Under the pieces are notes generated by a model. The model worked only from the letters and a program-made list of their open reading frames with translations, had not been told where the DNA came from and made no database searches. Below are positions 1 to 11,700 of a stretch of DNA of 28,835 nt, piece after piece. The DNA comes from Apostichopus parvimensis (Eukaryota > Echinodermata > Holothuroidea > Aspidochirotida > Stichopodidae), in NCBI GenBank assembly GCA_000934455.1, contig KN882318.1, forward strand, positions 89,323 through 118,157. The letters are read 5' to 3'. Both the position numbers and the translations under genes were made by a program. The first letter of the stretch is position 1, and each line of letters opens with the position of its first letter.

Positions 1-489
1 CTGGAATTAAGATATGTATGGCAATGTATGTGAACAAGATATGTATGGCAAGAGTGTCCATGTTGAAAATCATTGTAAGCCCATTGCAGACTTGCGCTAA
101 AGCAATGGTAACACAACCATGTATACAGGAACTTTTACTGAGTCACTAGTTAAACTGTAGAAACAACTCGGGGAATACACAACTGCACACAAAGTTAGTG
201 TATGCTCTACTGATCTATTACTCTCATCTTCTCATCTGTCACAAAGACAGATGACATTCCTTAGTGTACAGATAATACAACTATGTGTGTAGTGTTCCGT
301 TTCGGAAATATCTGGTATTTTTTCCTTTCCTTCAACAAAGTTTTATAGTAGCTGTGTGACATGATGTGTGACTGGTCCAAGACAATCTTCAAGAAGGTTT
401 TGGTTGAAAAAAACTATTGGGAAATATTTGGTTCTCAGGCAAACATGTACATCTGGTTAGTCATTTTCAAGACCAAGAAGTGCCATTTC

Positions 490-630
490 CGTTGATCTGG
501 GGGGGGGGTGTCAAAACCAGAAATGTTCTTGAACGCTGCGCGCCAACCTATGGTATCGCTCCGCTTAGAATAGTAACTTAGATAGTAATTCGCGCCCCCC
601 GGATTAGAAAATCCTGGATATGGCATATGA
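490..630. mobile_element. Possible degenerate MITE fragment
   Basis: Read on the minus strand, the stretch begins with a TCCAGGATTTTCTAATCCGG sequence followed by a G-rich run, and ends in a second G/C-rich run near 499-508. That layout (a CCAGGAT-type end, AATCCGG, then GGGGGG) resembles the ends of many non-autonomous DNA elements in invertebrate genomes. I found no clear opposite terminal repeat or target-site duplication, so boundaries and class are open. Confidence 0.2.
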
Positions 631-1315
631 TCATTGGTTGTGAACTGTGTATTGAAAAGAGCTTTAATGCTCTATCTTAGATCACTTTCTTAGTTAGGCC
701 TAGCGTAAATAAAAACGCTGGTACATAATACTGTTCTCATTGCATACAATTTGCAATTCAAACACAAACTTATGCAGAACTATGTTTATCAGTATAAACC
801 CTAATACTAACTTCCATATGCAATGCACATGCAATAGCGAAGTGACACTAAAGGATAAGTTAAAAGACTAAGTTAGGCGTAGCCTTCATCAATAGCTTGT
901 TTTATTACCTAAAGTTAGGCGTTACGTTAGGCTTAAGGATAAGTAGGCCTAGGCTTGGCCTAGCCTACACTACAGATTAAAATAAGACTTCTCGTAGCCT
1001 TATCGTTGTTTACCTCCTGACAGCCCACTACAGCCTCCTCCCATAATATTGGTAGTACGCCAAACTTCTTTGCATACACGATTAGTTCATGTCTTTCACA
1101 CCTCGTTATTGTCACAACAAATAGTTGTCAGAATTTTATCTCAAAGTGAAAAATTCGACTAGCCTATACTGACACTGCCAAGCTTGCTTAGGCCTTCGTC
1201 TTGTTACCCGGGAAATACAATCCTGTTTACACTCTGACGTCAATGGCATTACGCAATACTCCGCCATCAAAATAGCGCAAGTTGAATATGGGCAACTTCC
1301 GTGAGTTGGTTTTAT

Positions 1316-1343
1316 CATGGAGGTAAAAACTTTTACCTCCATG
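1316..1343. repeat. Near-perfect 28-bp palindrome
   Basis: The arms CATGGAGGTAAAA (1316-1328) and TTTTACCTCCATG (1331-1343) are perfectly complementary and separated by only AC. The flanks carry a direct GTTTTAT on both sides. It may be a residue of a transposon end-to-end junction or a cruciform-forming site; no function is evident. Confidence 0.85.
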
Positions 1344-1498
1344 GTTTTATGAGACATGTTTGAACGAAAGTACATGAGAGAACCATGACAATTTACTCTT
1401 GTCTTTATTGTATGCCACTAGAACGACTGCCGTAGAATAGAAGTTGGGTTTACTGCAATAAATCATAACCTGTCAATCGACTCTGAGGTGCTGTGTCT

Positions 1499-1544
1499 GG
1501 ATTCGAACCTAAGCCGCCGCCACACATGCCTTCCAACTGACTTG
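1499..1544 (-). repeat. tRNA-like Pol III B-box relic, possible SINE or tRNA pseudogene
   Basis: On the minus strand there is an exact B-box-like GGTTCGAATCC (1499-1509). An A-box-like CAAGTCAGTTGG (1533-1544) lies about 23 nt upstream; only its 3' half matches the consensus, and the spacing is shorter than in a normal tRNA. The T-stem pairs only partly and no full cloverleaf or acceptor stem can be drawn. A tRNA-derived SINE fragment or a broken tRNA is possible; an intact tRNA gene is not supported. Confidence 0.25.
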
Positions 1545-1661
1545 AGTACAGTATAGTTAGGGCAACAACAATTTAAAAGTCAGCAGTACTGGGCCTATAG
1601 TCCCCGAATTTTAAGCAAACCTAAAGTTTTGTAAAAGTACTTTATAAGAAAAAGTTGCAAG

Positions 1662-1856
1662 GGGACTGGGGTTGAGAGCGGATCAGTCGTTCGGTAGTTT
1701 GGTTTTCGTGCCCAGGTTCTTTCCTGGGCGACGTTTTCTTAAAAAGTATCCAGTCTCGATGTAAACTGGGACTGGGTTTGAGAGTGGATCATGTTAAGTC
1801 GTTTGATTTTCGTGCCCAAGCTCCATCTTCGGTGATTTCTCTTTAAAAGGGTATTA
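1662..1856. repeat. Diverged tandem duplication, period about 106 bp
   Basis: The motif GGGACTGGGGTTGAGAG at 1662 recurs as GGGACTGGGTTTGAGAG at 1768. Further shared words follow in the same order: GGATCA, TTTTCGTGCCCA and a terminal TTAAAA-rich end. The first unit also holds a 7-bp hairpin GCCCAGG/CCTGGGC (1710-1729). The copies have many substitutions and small indels, so the duplication is old. Confidence 0.6.
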
Positions 1857-4800
1857 TGTAATACGATTAAATACCTCTGTGGGGCAAAATGCTTCTTGAA
1901 ATTTGAGCACGGGACATAATCTAACTTCCTAGCACATTTCGGGACAATACTGATTGTATTTAATTAATACTTTAGTGGGTGTAACTTCGATGCCACACAG
2001 TCATACATGTGGTGCAAGAAATTCAATTGCTGTGACACCATTCTGCTAGCAAACTGTTGCTTTAGAGGCTTATGGATCGTAGCCTAAACATACACTAGAC
2101 AGCAGTCCTGCCTTACGGCCGGTGCATGAGCATTACAACCCCTGAGACAACTGGGGGGGGGGGGCTTGCCGCCAGGTGAAGTATGGGGTGACTAATTGTT
2201 TATTCAACTTCCCTTAATATGCTTCAGGGTAAAGAAATTACATTCCAAATTCCAAGAGGGGGGGGGGGGGTCTGATGATATTTATTTTGCCATAGGGCTA
2301 CCCCCTTTGCTGATCCATCAATGGGTAGTTGTTAATCCTAATCCCCTCTACAGGAATACTTTTGACAAAATCGAAACAAATATTCAAAAAGAAAAAGAAA
2401 GAGGGTGTCATAAGTTTTGACAAGACTTGTATTTACACGTTTCTTGTAATGGTACAAATTTCAACGGAGTAGAAATCCAACCTATAACTACACATATAAT
2501 ACAGTTGATATACCATACAATTCATCCAAAGGAAGTTCCCAAAAAAATCTGCTATCTTTTCCATCTTTTTTTCAAAATAATAGAAATAACTTTACATTAT
2601 CTTCATAATATTCAACTCCACTTGGTTTTTCTTTACGCATAATTCATTAACAAACATATAAAAAAAAAAAAATGTGAGCCATTTTCACACGGAACAAAAA
2701 CCAAAAAAAAAACCGACGAAAAAGACAAAAAAAAAAAAAATCTTCTCTATTTGCAAACATGTCAAAGGGCTTTTTTGCAGGTTGGGCAATGTCTGGGTCA
2801 GGGGGGTGAAAAAAAAAAAAAAAGTCCACGAACACTGATTACAAAACACACAAATGTACAGTCAACGTGAAAGTTGTCACGGAGGAAATGGAACAAAAAT
2901 ATGGAAAAATGGAGAGAGTGAGAGAGAGATAGAAATAAAATAGAGACACAGGCCCTTTTCTACAAATCAAGGCATGTCGTACATCCTCCGGTAAATATAC
3001 GGATGCGAACCGGTCGCAACCTTTCGCACACTCCTCGTTAATGACAGCTGGCACGGTACAGACCAGATCGTCTATTTAACTTTAGTTAGTTACGTTAAGA
3101 TCAGACTCGATAGAAGACAATGTTGCATGATCGTAACCTAGCAACCGACATCTTGATAATGAATTTAAAGATTTAAATTGAGATTGACCTCACTAAAAAG
3201 GCAGATAGTAGCACCAATATTTTTTTTTTGTAAATTTTTTTTTAAATATTTTTGATTTTTCACTGCCCTACCCATCCTACCCCCCTCCCATCCTACACCC
3301 TCCCTCCCCCCACACCATTTTGTACTAACGAAAAATACATAAGTAAAACGTGTAACAGAGAAAGAGCGTAAGGAAACATTCTTTTCCCAAAATGTCTCCG
3401 GCTTAATCCTTTATAAATTGCAGCACCGCTTATTCAAAACTGAAAAAGGCTCATTATGTTCCGATGAGACTTCTGTCGGTCGCAGAGGATCAAGTGATTT
3501 TCTGAGCCAACGAATCAACCGTCACATCTTTCAATTAATTATTAAATCCCGGCATTTCTCTTCAACCAGGTATCAAAATTAACAGACCGAGTAATACTGA
3601 ACACTGCTTCCACCCCACCAGCCGGTCTCTCTTTAAAACCTGGAAAATTTCACGGTTTCACCCGTGTCGACATTCTGCTCATTGAAGTTCAGGTTTCACG
3701 ACACACACTCTTACTTAAACAGGTCAGATGCAACAACAAAAAACCATCCTCTTAATTCTCAATCTTATCATTTCCGTGAGTTTAAATTTTTCAAGAAAAC
3801 AGAGGTTAAAAATTCATCTTATTCATTCACTGCAGAAGTGGTTCAAGATCTGTCCAAAGATTCTTTTAATCACCTTTCTTGATTATTTTAACAACGTCAA
3901 CTACTTTACACCCCTGGACAATATTTACTTTCAAGGTATTCACTCATACTTTCAGAAGATGATGCTTAGTCTTTGACGAAGTTTATTGTGCGAATACACC
4001 AATCAAAAACTGAACTGAACTCCAGATAAACAGGTAGCAATAACGTGAGGTTCGTGCAAGTGCACCCACTGTCCAAGTAACGTCCACAATTTTCCCTTGG
4101 ATTGTTTGAAATAATGCATAATTTACGGGCGAGGTTTCTACTTCAAAGAATGACATTTTTTTCCAAGGTTTGAGAGTCTACACACTTGCAGGCGGTTGAA
4201 AATAGTCCAGACGAGATCACTTAAAAAAGTTCATTATTAATTGAGTAAATAAATTAGGATTGCTCCATTTTTGAGGGGAAAAAAAGGGGGGGGGGAGGGG
4301 GATTAAACTAGTACCCCATTGGCAACCGATTTTGATTTACAAACATATTTCAGATATTCTGGAGTAATCAATATGTCCTACACAATAATAGAACTAACAA
4401 AGGTATGCTTAGGCCATCGAAAGTTAACTTTAAACCGTACTAACACTCACATATATGATATATGTCTGCAACTCATTGCAAAGTTATTTCTTGGTGAACT
4501 CTCCAGAGTTTTCTTCCAATCACTGTGAAACATCTATCCACCATATTCAAGGTAACACATTTTCTGTCTCAAGATATCAACGAGTTATTACTTTCCATAA
4601 GCCTGTATTCGATTTATGATGTATGAGGCACCACTTCAGTGGGTACAATGACCAAATAACTCGCAGTTTGCACACTACCCTCCCATGCCCCTCCCCCCCC
4701 CCCACCTCTCCACAATCCCAGGGAGTTATTATTCCGAGTTTATACAGCTGCAGACCAAGAAACAAATAAAGGGATTTAATACAAAAATAAAACTTTGTAT

Positions 4801-6528
4801 AAGGCTAACTGGGTCTGACTTAACTTTGTACTCAAATTTTCTTCTAATGTACTTCCAAGTATCTAATTCACTTGCATATAGTTATGATTAAATGGACCTT
4901 CATTCCTTTCCCAAACGATTCCAACTGTTTGAATACATGATCGAGACAGGCCAACGAAAAAGAATCGTTGTCTCTTGAAATTCTGTTACATGATTCTGAG
5001 CAGAATGGACGCTGGGTGGGTTGAGATAGGGTGCCAGAAAAGTGGGGGGAGGGGGGAGGAGCATGGAACATGGCTGATATAGCTAGTCTGCGTTATCCAT
5101 AAATACCTTGTAGGTATCTAAAATCCAAGTATTTAATTCCATAATACTATTAATTTATTACATGTATGTCTCATTTCGTTCAACCTTCATAGCATCAATA
5201 CGACCTAAATTTTCTTTTTACAATTGTTCCTTCACTTTTCTCATCCACAGTTTTAAGTCCTCTTTTCAAAAAAAATGTCCATTCAAAATATTACTCTCTC
5301 AATAAGAAGTACCATTTTCAAACCCTTTTTACCCACCTACAAAAGCCTTCAGCTTCACAAAACAGTTCGTTTTCATAAAAAAAAAAAAATCCTTCAAAAT
5401 TGTTCTTTACTCTTTTCTTGTTTTTTTTTTCTTGGTTGTCTCTTTTTCTAAAATATTTCTATTTGTATCAAATAAATGCAATTTCAATTTGTTATGATCA
5501 AAAGCCAATTTTCCTCTTGAATTGTCCGCATATACTGAGAGACTACTCTGCTTACAAAATGGATTGTAATATCAGATAAAAAAAAGTAACTTTTAAACAT
5601 TCTTTCCATTCTCTTACAATCTCAATGATGATATTTTTTATAGAGATAAATCCATTACACACTTTTCTGTTCTTTTAGAGATAAGGTATTAATTTCAAAG
5701 CAACTTCATTGTACCATTAGAAATATCAAATTTGTGCTGCCCCAATATCTTCTCTGAAAGTTTGGGAAGAGGGGGGGGGGGGGGTGCACAACCACTCATT
5801 TTTGTTATAGGGCAGCTTAAGATGTATTGTAATGGTGGAGGGGTCTGAGTTGAGAGGGTTCTACGCCCCTGTTGGGGACATTTTGGGCAAAAATAAATTG
5901 TGCTTGGATGCTAAATGGTGCTGTATCTTGCAAGATTTGAGGAAAAAAAAATGTTGGCGAATTTTAAACTGTTCGGGTTGTAATGCACACATTAGTTATG
6001 TATGTTTTATGTACGGTACATTATAATTTGTAAGTGGCCGCAGGGTGGGGGAAGGGGATTGGAGGAGATTGAGCTACCCTTAATTTCCTTTTAGAGTATG
6101 TGTTTTCCCCCCCCCCCCAGCCCGGTTGAAAGATCATCACAAAATCTTTGCTTAAAGAAGAACTGCTGCTTGTAAGAAATTTCCCATCTGTATTCATGTT
6201 TCACAAGATAGAATCACTTTAGATTTGAGACTTAAAAAAAAAAAGCCTTCTTGCATGCAACCCCATTACTCAAGCAGAGTGAGAATCAACCACCAACATA
6301 TTATTATTAACCTGGACAAACACCATTTTGGAGTGAATAGCTGATCTGGCACGGACGCAGCAACCGGTCACATGACAAACGTACCATTTTTCTATGATTT
6401 TTTCTTAGTTGGTCCTGTCACCGTATCCATATTTCAATTGGAGTTCTCCTACGCTGTTTTTCTTCTATTTAAAACCTATATACCGATATACATGATTGCA
6501 GCTGATTTGCTCCTAACCAGAGAAAACT

Positions 6529-6534
6529 TTTATT
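6529..6534 (-). promoter_or_regulatory. Candidate polyadenylation signal for ARID1 (distal)
   Basis: A second AATAAA hexamer on the minus strand, about 455 nt past the stop codon, in AT-rich sequence. It is offered as an alternative to the hexamer at 6886-6891. Further hexamers occur in the AT-rich sequence to the left, so the real 3' end may lie much lower. Confidence 0.25.
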
Positions 6535-6885
6535 TAAAAAAAAAATTCAATTTGACAAGAAAAAAAATCAACTTCTCCTGCTGAAGTTCTCGATTTCCTC
6601 ATTTCAGCTGACGCGACATTGTCGCCAAGGTCTTAGACGTCTTCGTCATCTGTCCCGACTTTCCATTTTATCAGATTATGCAGCTGTTCCAATCTGAAGA
6701 TCTTAGTATTTATCTGTGCCACATTGCCCTTACTTTTGACAGATCATTGTCTAACCCCTCTCTCTTCTTTCCGACCCTGAATAAGCCTCGATTCTGAATT
6801 CCGACAAGGTTTCGAACTCAACTATCAATCAAATTCTTCTTCCGACGAATTTGCCTGGACGCTGCATTGGTTCTTGTTTCCCTCT

Positions 6886-6891
6886 TTTATT
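6886..6891 (-). promoter_or_regulatory. Candidate polyadenylation signal for ARID1 (proximal)
   Basis: AATAAA on the minus strand about 100 nt after the stop codon. It is the nearest canonical hexamer, but such a short 3' UTR would be unusual for this gene family and no clear downstream GU-rich element was identified. Transcript evidence would be needed to choose among hexamers. Confidence 0.25.
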
Positions 6892-6988
6892 CTTCTTCGT
6901 CGTCGCCTGCACGGAGAAACTTCTTCTTTTGACACCAGCACTTCGTCGTGATGATCCAATAGCACTTTCGCTCTCTGCCCTTCTTGTT

Positions 6989-8733
6989 TTAGCTGCCGGC
7001 GCTGCCCAGGTGAAAGAGCGCCGCAGCGATCAGTTCTCTCACCGAACGGTCGACAAGCGGAGACATGGACAGGTTCAGAAGACGGGTCTGGTGTTGCAGG
7101 AACAACGGATGGTTCTCTGGGACCTTGGCTAGACTCGCCAAGGAGGACGCTGCCCTTCTCATCATGTTGTTGTTCGGAGACTGGATGTCACTCCCCAGGA
7201 AAAACTGAGCTGCGTTCTGGTCCTTCTCCAGCGACTTTGCGTATTCCGAATCCTCCAGGTAACAGAGGAGGAACGAGACGGCCGACTTTTGGCAAGCGAT
7301 GGACCTGCTTGCCACCGTCTCCTCCTGGGCCAGACTCGACAGCAACACGATCGCCAACTCTCGGAGCACTGGCTCCTTGCGGTCCCCCACATACTGGGTG
7401 AGGAACCCGAACAAGCGTTCTAGCCGCTCAAAGGGCGGTGTCGCCAGGATCATGTCCACGTTGTTCTCCTTCAGGCTCAGCTTGGCGAGTGCTTCCACGG
7501 AGAGTCGCTTGGGCGTGAGGGGAGAGTTGGCGGAGAGCAACGGGAAGGGGTCCAGGGCACTAGCAGATAAGCAGACGGACCAGTGAAGCAGGCCGTCCAG
7601 GATGGGGAGACTGATGGGCTCCGGGTAGAGAGCGAAATCTAAACGGCCTGAGATATTGTTGATGATGACCAATGCATCCTCTCGGATCGAATTCAGACAA
7701 TCTAACGACCAATTGTCTCTGCTCACCGGCTCGTTGTCCTCCAGCTCCTCCTTCACCTCGACCTCGTCTTCGTCGTTTTCGCTGTCGTACTCCTTGTACT
7801 TCCTCGAGGTGTCCTGCCTCTCCGCGTGGGCGTGGTCCAACAGGAGTATACGCCCCAGCAGGGCCAGGAGCCCCGCGTGGTTGGCAAAGTTCTGCGAGTT
7901 AGCTGGAATGAAGGACAACCCACGGAGGATGTTGGAGATGCACTTGCAGCGTTTGGAGACGGAGACCTGGGCGTCGTTCTTGGTGATCATAGACGGCGTG
8001 TCGTCGCGGAGTTCCTCGTCCTCCAGCACGACCACGTACTCGTTGGGACGCCGCCTGAACTGGGAGGTGTAGACCAGCTTGGTCTTGGACCTCCGTTGGT
8101 CTTTGACCAGCCGGAGTTCCTCGCTGCAGTAGCTCTGCCACTCCTCCTCCTCTTCGTTGTCCGGGTCGGCTTCTCTGATATATCTCTGTGAAAGACTCTG
8201 CGTCGGTTCGACGGTGCCGTCAAATTGATTGATTATCCTGAGAGGTAGAGCCTCTCGCATTGACCAGTGTTTGCTTTCACATTCCGCATTCTGTGAACTC
8301 TCTGAATAAAAACTAGTTAGGGGTGTGCATCGAGCACGCGGGTCCGCTTTCACAACTTTCGACTTATCAATCCCTCTGAACTTCTCGCAGTCTCCGCTTT
8401 TCGTCCTGTGCGAAGATTTCTTTCCCGTCCGCACTCGCTTCACGTTTTCACAGGCTCCTGTTCTCTCGGATATGTCTTCTCCCTTTCTCCGACGGGGAGA
8501 ATCCGAACATAAAGAGTCAATGTGATAGTTTTGGAATCCGCCAAAGATGAGCTTCAGGACCGCCTGGTAATATTCCACAAGTAATTCTAGCAGTCCCTTC
8601 AGTTCCTTTAGGTCAAAAGATACGACGGTGCTGTCGTCGTAGAGCAACACGCTCAACACGTCCAGGGCCCAGGTGCTCTCCGCTATAAGGCCAGACTTCA
8701 GGGCCATCATAACCCTCCAGAATTCCACGGACC
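6989..8733 (-). CDS. ARID1: ARID1 terminal exon, BAF250_C domain and stop codon
   Basis: The largest exon: acceptor TTGCGGCAG/GG, entered in phase 1, with 581 codons to a TAA stop at 6989-6991. It starts SVEFWRVMMALKSGLIAEST and WALDVLSVLLYDD, nearly the same as vertebrate ARID1A. Next come a basic patch (PRRRKGED, KRVRTGKKSSHRTK) and acidic runs (DNEEEEEW, YDSENDEDEVEVKEE). The helical BAF250_C region follows, with the CISNILRGLSFIPANS, GRLDFALYPE, ISLPILDGLLHW, NNVDMILATPPF and YVGDRKEPVLREL motifs. LXXLL-type motifs (LKGLL, LDGLL) are present, as in family members reported to bind nuclear receptors. The protein ends ALFHLGSAGS, close to the normal family C-terminus, so it is complete at this end. 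A single long last exon carrying the whole C-terminus is also the vertebrate arrangement. Open frame upstream of 8733 is intron. Confidence 0.97.
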
Positions 8734-11700
8734 CTGCCGCAAAACCAGAGAGAGAGAAAACAAAATCAAGTAAAACAGTCATAAATCTCAACAACGATAA
8801 CAACAAAAATGATATCGAGTGGAAGGGGATGTTCAATGAGGATGCGTCAGAAGAGCAGAAAAGCAAAAATAAACATTTGGCAAAATTTGACAAGGATCCT
8901 TTGACAACTACCAGTTTATCTATAATTTTTTTCTTCTTCTGATGGGTGACAGGAGGGATGGGGGGGGGGAATGCCATCCAATATGTCAAGCTCTGGAAAG
9001 GTACTTAATGGCAATCTTTAATTTCATGATATGCTCATTTTTTTTCTACCACCATCACAGACAAGTCTGAGAGCTACAATGGAGGATGGGGGAGGGCTGA
9101 ACCTATCTCTGGAGGTCCATAGATCAGAAAAGGTTGCAAACCTATGTATGGTCCAGCCAATGCTACTGAGACATTTAGAATCTAGATGAAAGCAACAACT
9201 TTAGTCTTGACTATGTTAGTGACACCAATCTCTGTCACCCTAAATCATCTTGCCATGCATATGAAACTTGTACACTAAGGGTAGATCAAAAGACCATTAA
9301 AAATTTGTTCTAATCCCCCCCTCCGCTCCCTTCCCTCTCTCTCCCACCCCTCCTCCTCTTTATACGAGACGATAAGTGCGATAACCGCCTCCGACACCCA
9401 AGCCCAATCCCCGACCTCATACAGGTACAATAAAATCCCTGGACTCACCCACATCTTTTCCAGTCTTCATATGTACTTTCATCATGGTAGGCTGAGTTGC
9501 CTCAACAGAATCGGGCGGGAACACTACCTCCTTTTTGTGCGGTGACATCGTAGGAAGTTGCGAAGACTGCTTCACCGGCTTGGAGGGTGGGTAGCGCTCC
9601 CTGGGGTAGTTTCCCATCAGGGCCTGCTGAAGGGTTCCTGGACCCGAATAGTTTGGACCACGCATGCCACCGCTGGCGGCTTGCAGAGTCCTTGATGGTT
9701 TCATGGCACCCCATGATGGCAAGTGGTGCATTCCCATGCCCTCGTTGGTTGAGAATACATCCCGCTTCATACCTACACAGGAGCATTGAATCAGACAAAG
9801 GTATGGTACAAAGTTATGAATTTGCCTTCATTATTTCACTTGTTTACAATAACTCAAAAGTTGCCATGTTCACTTTTGCCAATTATCTTCAGAATTGCAT
9901 ATTAATTCCAGACACCCTTTCCACTTTGTTAATAACATTCCAACCAACCCCCTGCAGTTTCTCTCTTCAATATATGTACCACATTTATCCCATGGACTGA
10001 CATACAAAACCAATCTCTCACCTTGAGGGTGCACCGGACCAGGTTGTGAACCTCTCGATCCATATGGAAAGTTGCCCGGGTGACCAGGAGCGTGAGGGGG
10101 CCCACTGGTAGGATGGGGCCTCTCGCCCTCTGGAAAGTAGCCGGACTGGCTGAACTGTGGCATGTTTGGTAGAGGACCGTCGGGCATGGGACCCTGTTGA
10201 GGTCCCGTCGTGTCTAATCTCTTCGCCCCTGGACTGAATGAGTCCGCCTGTAAGAGGGGAGGGAGGAAAGAAGTAGAGTTACTTTACTTTCTTAAATCCC
10301 AAGTAATCAAATGCTGACTGATCAAGCAAGCCACGGAGTAAAAAGCAATGATTTTGTAGTCCTTGAAAGATAATGTCTAGGCTCTACTCCACGTGTATTT
10401 ATTCTTAAGAAACCTTGTGGAATCACAGGGGTCTTTTCTTCCGGATATTGACCAAAATGAACAAGTCAACTTCCCCCCCCCCCCACCAACACCTGTATGT
10501 AGCCTGACATAAACGCTTGCTTATGTCTCTCGCTCCACAAGCACAGTGTATCCTTCTGTGGCACCATCGAGGTACATATTCTCAATTTTATTTTTCCCTT
10601 TAACAATCTTTCTCTTTATTCATTTGTTCAACTTAGTGCAAAGAGCTTGCGACTCAAATGCCGTATACGGTCAGCAATCGTAATCAATCACTGATATTAA
10701 ACGTCTCCCGAGGTTGTGTGTATTTCGTGAAGAATTACGACTCGGTGGGTTTCTTTCTATTCCATCTGCTAGATACGAAGCCATAAGTTACTTCTGGCAT
10801 TGAACCAGACGGTGGATGATGATAATGATGATGATCAACTTACGGGTCTCTTCTGAGGGAATGGTGACGAGTTAGGATCTGGGAATCTGTTGGCTGGTTG
10901 AGATGGAGCTGCCCGAGTCATGGGTGCTCCCTGCTGCTGAGTTGGTGGTGGTGGTGGCTGCTGCTGCAGCTGCTGTGGCTGCCCACTATACTGCATGGGA
11001 ACCGCTCCTGCCCCACCGACGCCACCGCTGTACGGAGGGGGCGGGTACGTCTGCGAGCTCGGCGTCGAGGCCCTCACCCCCATGCCTTGAGCCCCGGGGA
11101 ACCTATAGTTGACAGGCTGTGCCATAGGCGGCTGGAGATCCTGCGGCATGGAAGAGCTGTTGCTGTTGGCCGTTGCGGCACTGCTCATGGGTGGTGGTAT
11201 CGCAGGGCCTCCTTGCTGAGGTGGATTGTTTGGGCTCGGCGTGATGAACGATCTGGAAAGACGACACAGGAGACGAGGGTAAGGTCACAGAAGACGACAG
11301 AAGGTGTGGAAAGTAAGAGTTGGGACGACGCAGGCAGATGGGCAGGATATTTACACTTTGACGGATGAGTTTTAAGCAGAATTTTTCAGTCTTTATACCG
11401 TTGTTAGTCCCAAGAAAAAGACAAATCCGTGTGTGATATTATTTGTCCCCAACTAACTTGACAAACTGCAACTGACAGAGGGGTGGGTCATTTCTCAAAA
11501 CCCAAAAAGTGACATGGATATATAATCTGCACTAATAGCAGTGCTTTTCAACACTGCTATTAGTGCAATATACATAGAAGTGCTTTTCATCAGTCTACAA
11601 CATATCAAAGTGTAATTTGTTCATCCTTTTAATATATCTCAATCAACATTTTTTAAACTTCATGAGTTTTAAACTTCTTTCACTAAAAGAAGTTGAGGGA

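Larger units (their letters stand above)
1..6988. other. ARID1 3' UTR and downstream intergenic sequence
   Basis: I recognise no protein-coding gene here: all open frames are short, with no family resemblance, splice pattern or codon signal. The part nearest 6988 must hold the ARID1 3' UTR. The rest contains A-rich and T-rich low complexity (about 2660-2830, 3220-3260, 5270-5480), poly(G)/poly(C) runs (499-508, 2153-2164, 2258-2270, 4286-4295, 4693-4703, 5771-5784, 6107-6118), a palindrome at 1316-1343, a diverged tandem pair at 1662-1856 and a possible tRNA-derived relic near 1499-1544. Confidence 0.7.

Noticed and set aside
690..975. Telomere-type TTAGGC array
   Set aside because: The words are irregularly spaced and in both orientations, not tandem.
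1495..1580. Intact tRNA gene on the minus strand
   Set aside because: Only the B-box is good; the A-box is partial, spacing is short, and no acceptor or anticodon stem pairs.
6851..8191. Several plus-strand frames of 76-138 codons antisense to the terminal ARID1 exon
   Set aside because: They are shadows of the real minus-strand coding sequence; the encoded low-complexity S/R/L-rich peptides show no homology pattern.
8734..8989. Extension of the terminal-exon open frame upstream of 8733 to an ATG at 8989
   Set aside because: The phase-matched acceptor TTGCGGCAG at 8734-8742 and the family alignment starting SVEFWRVMM show that this part is intron.
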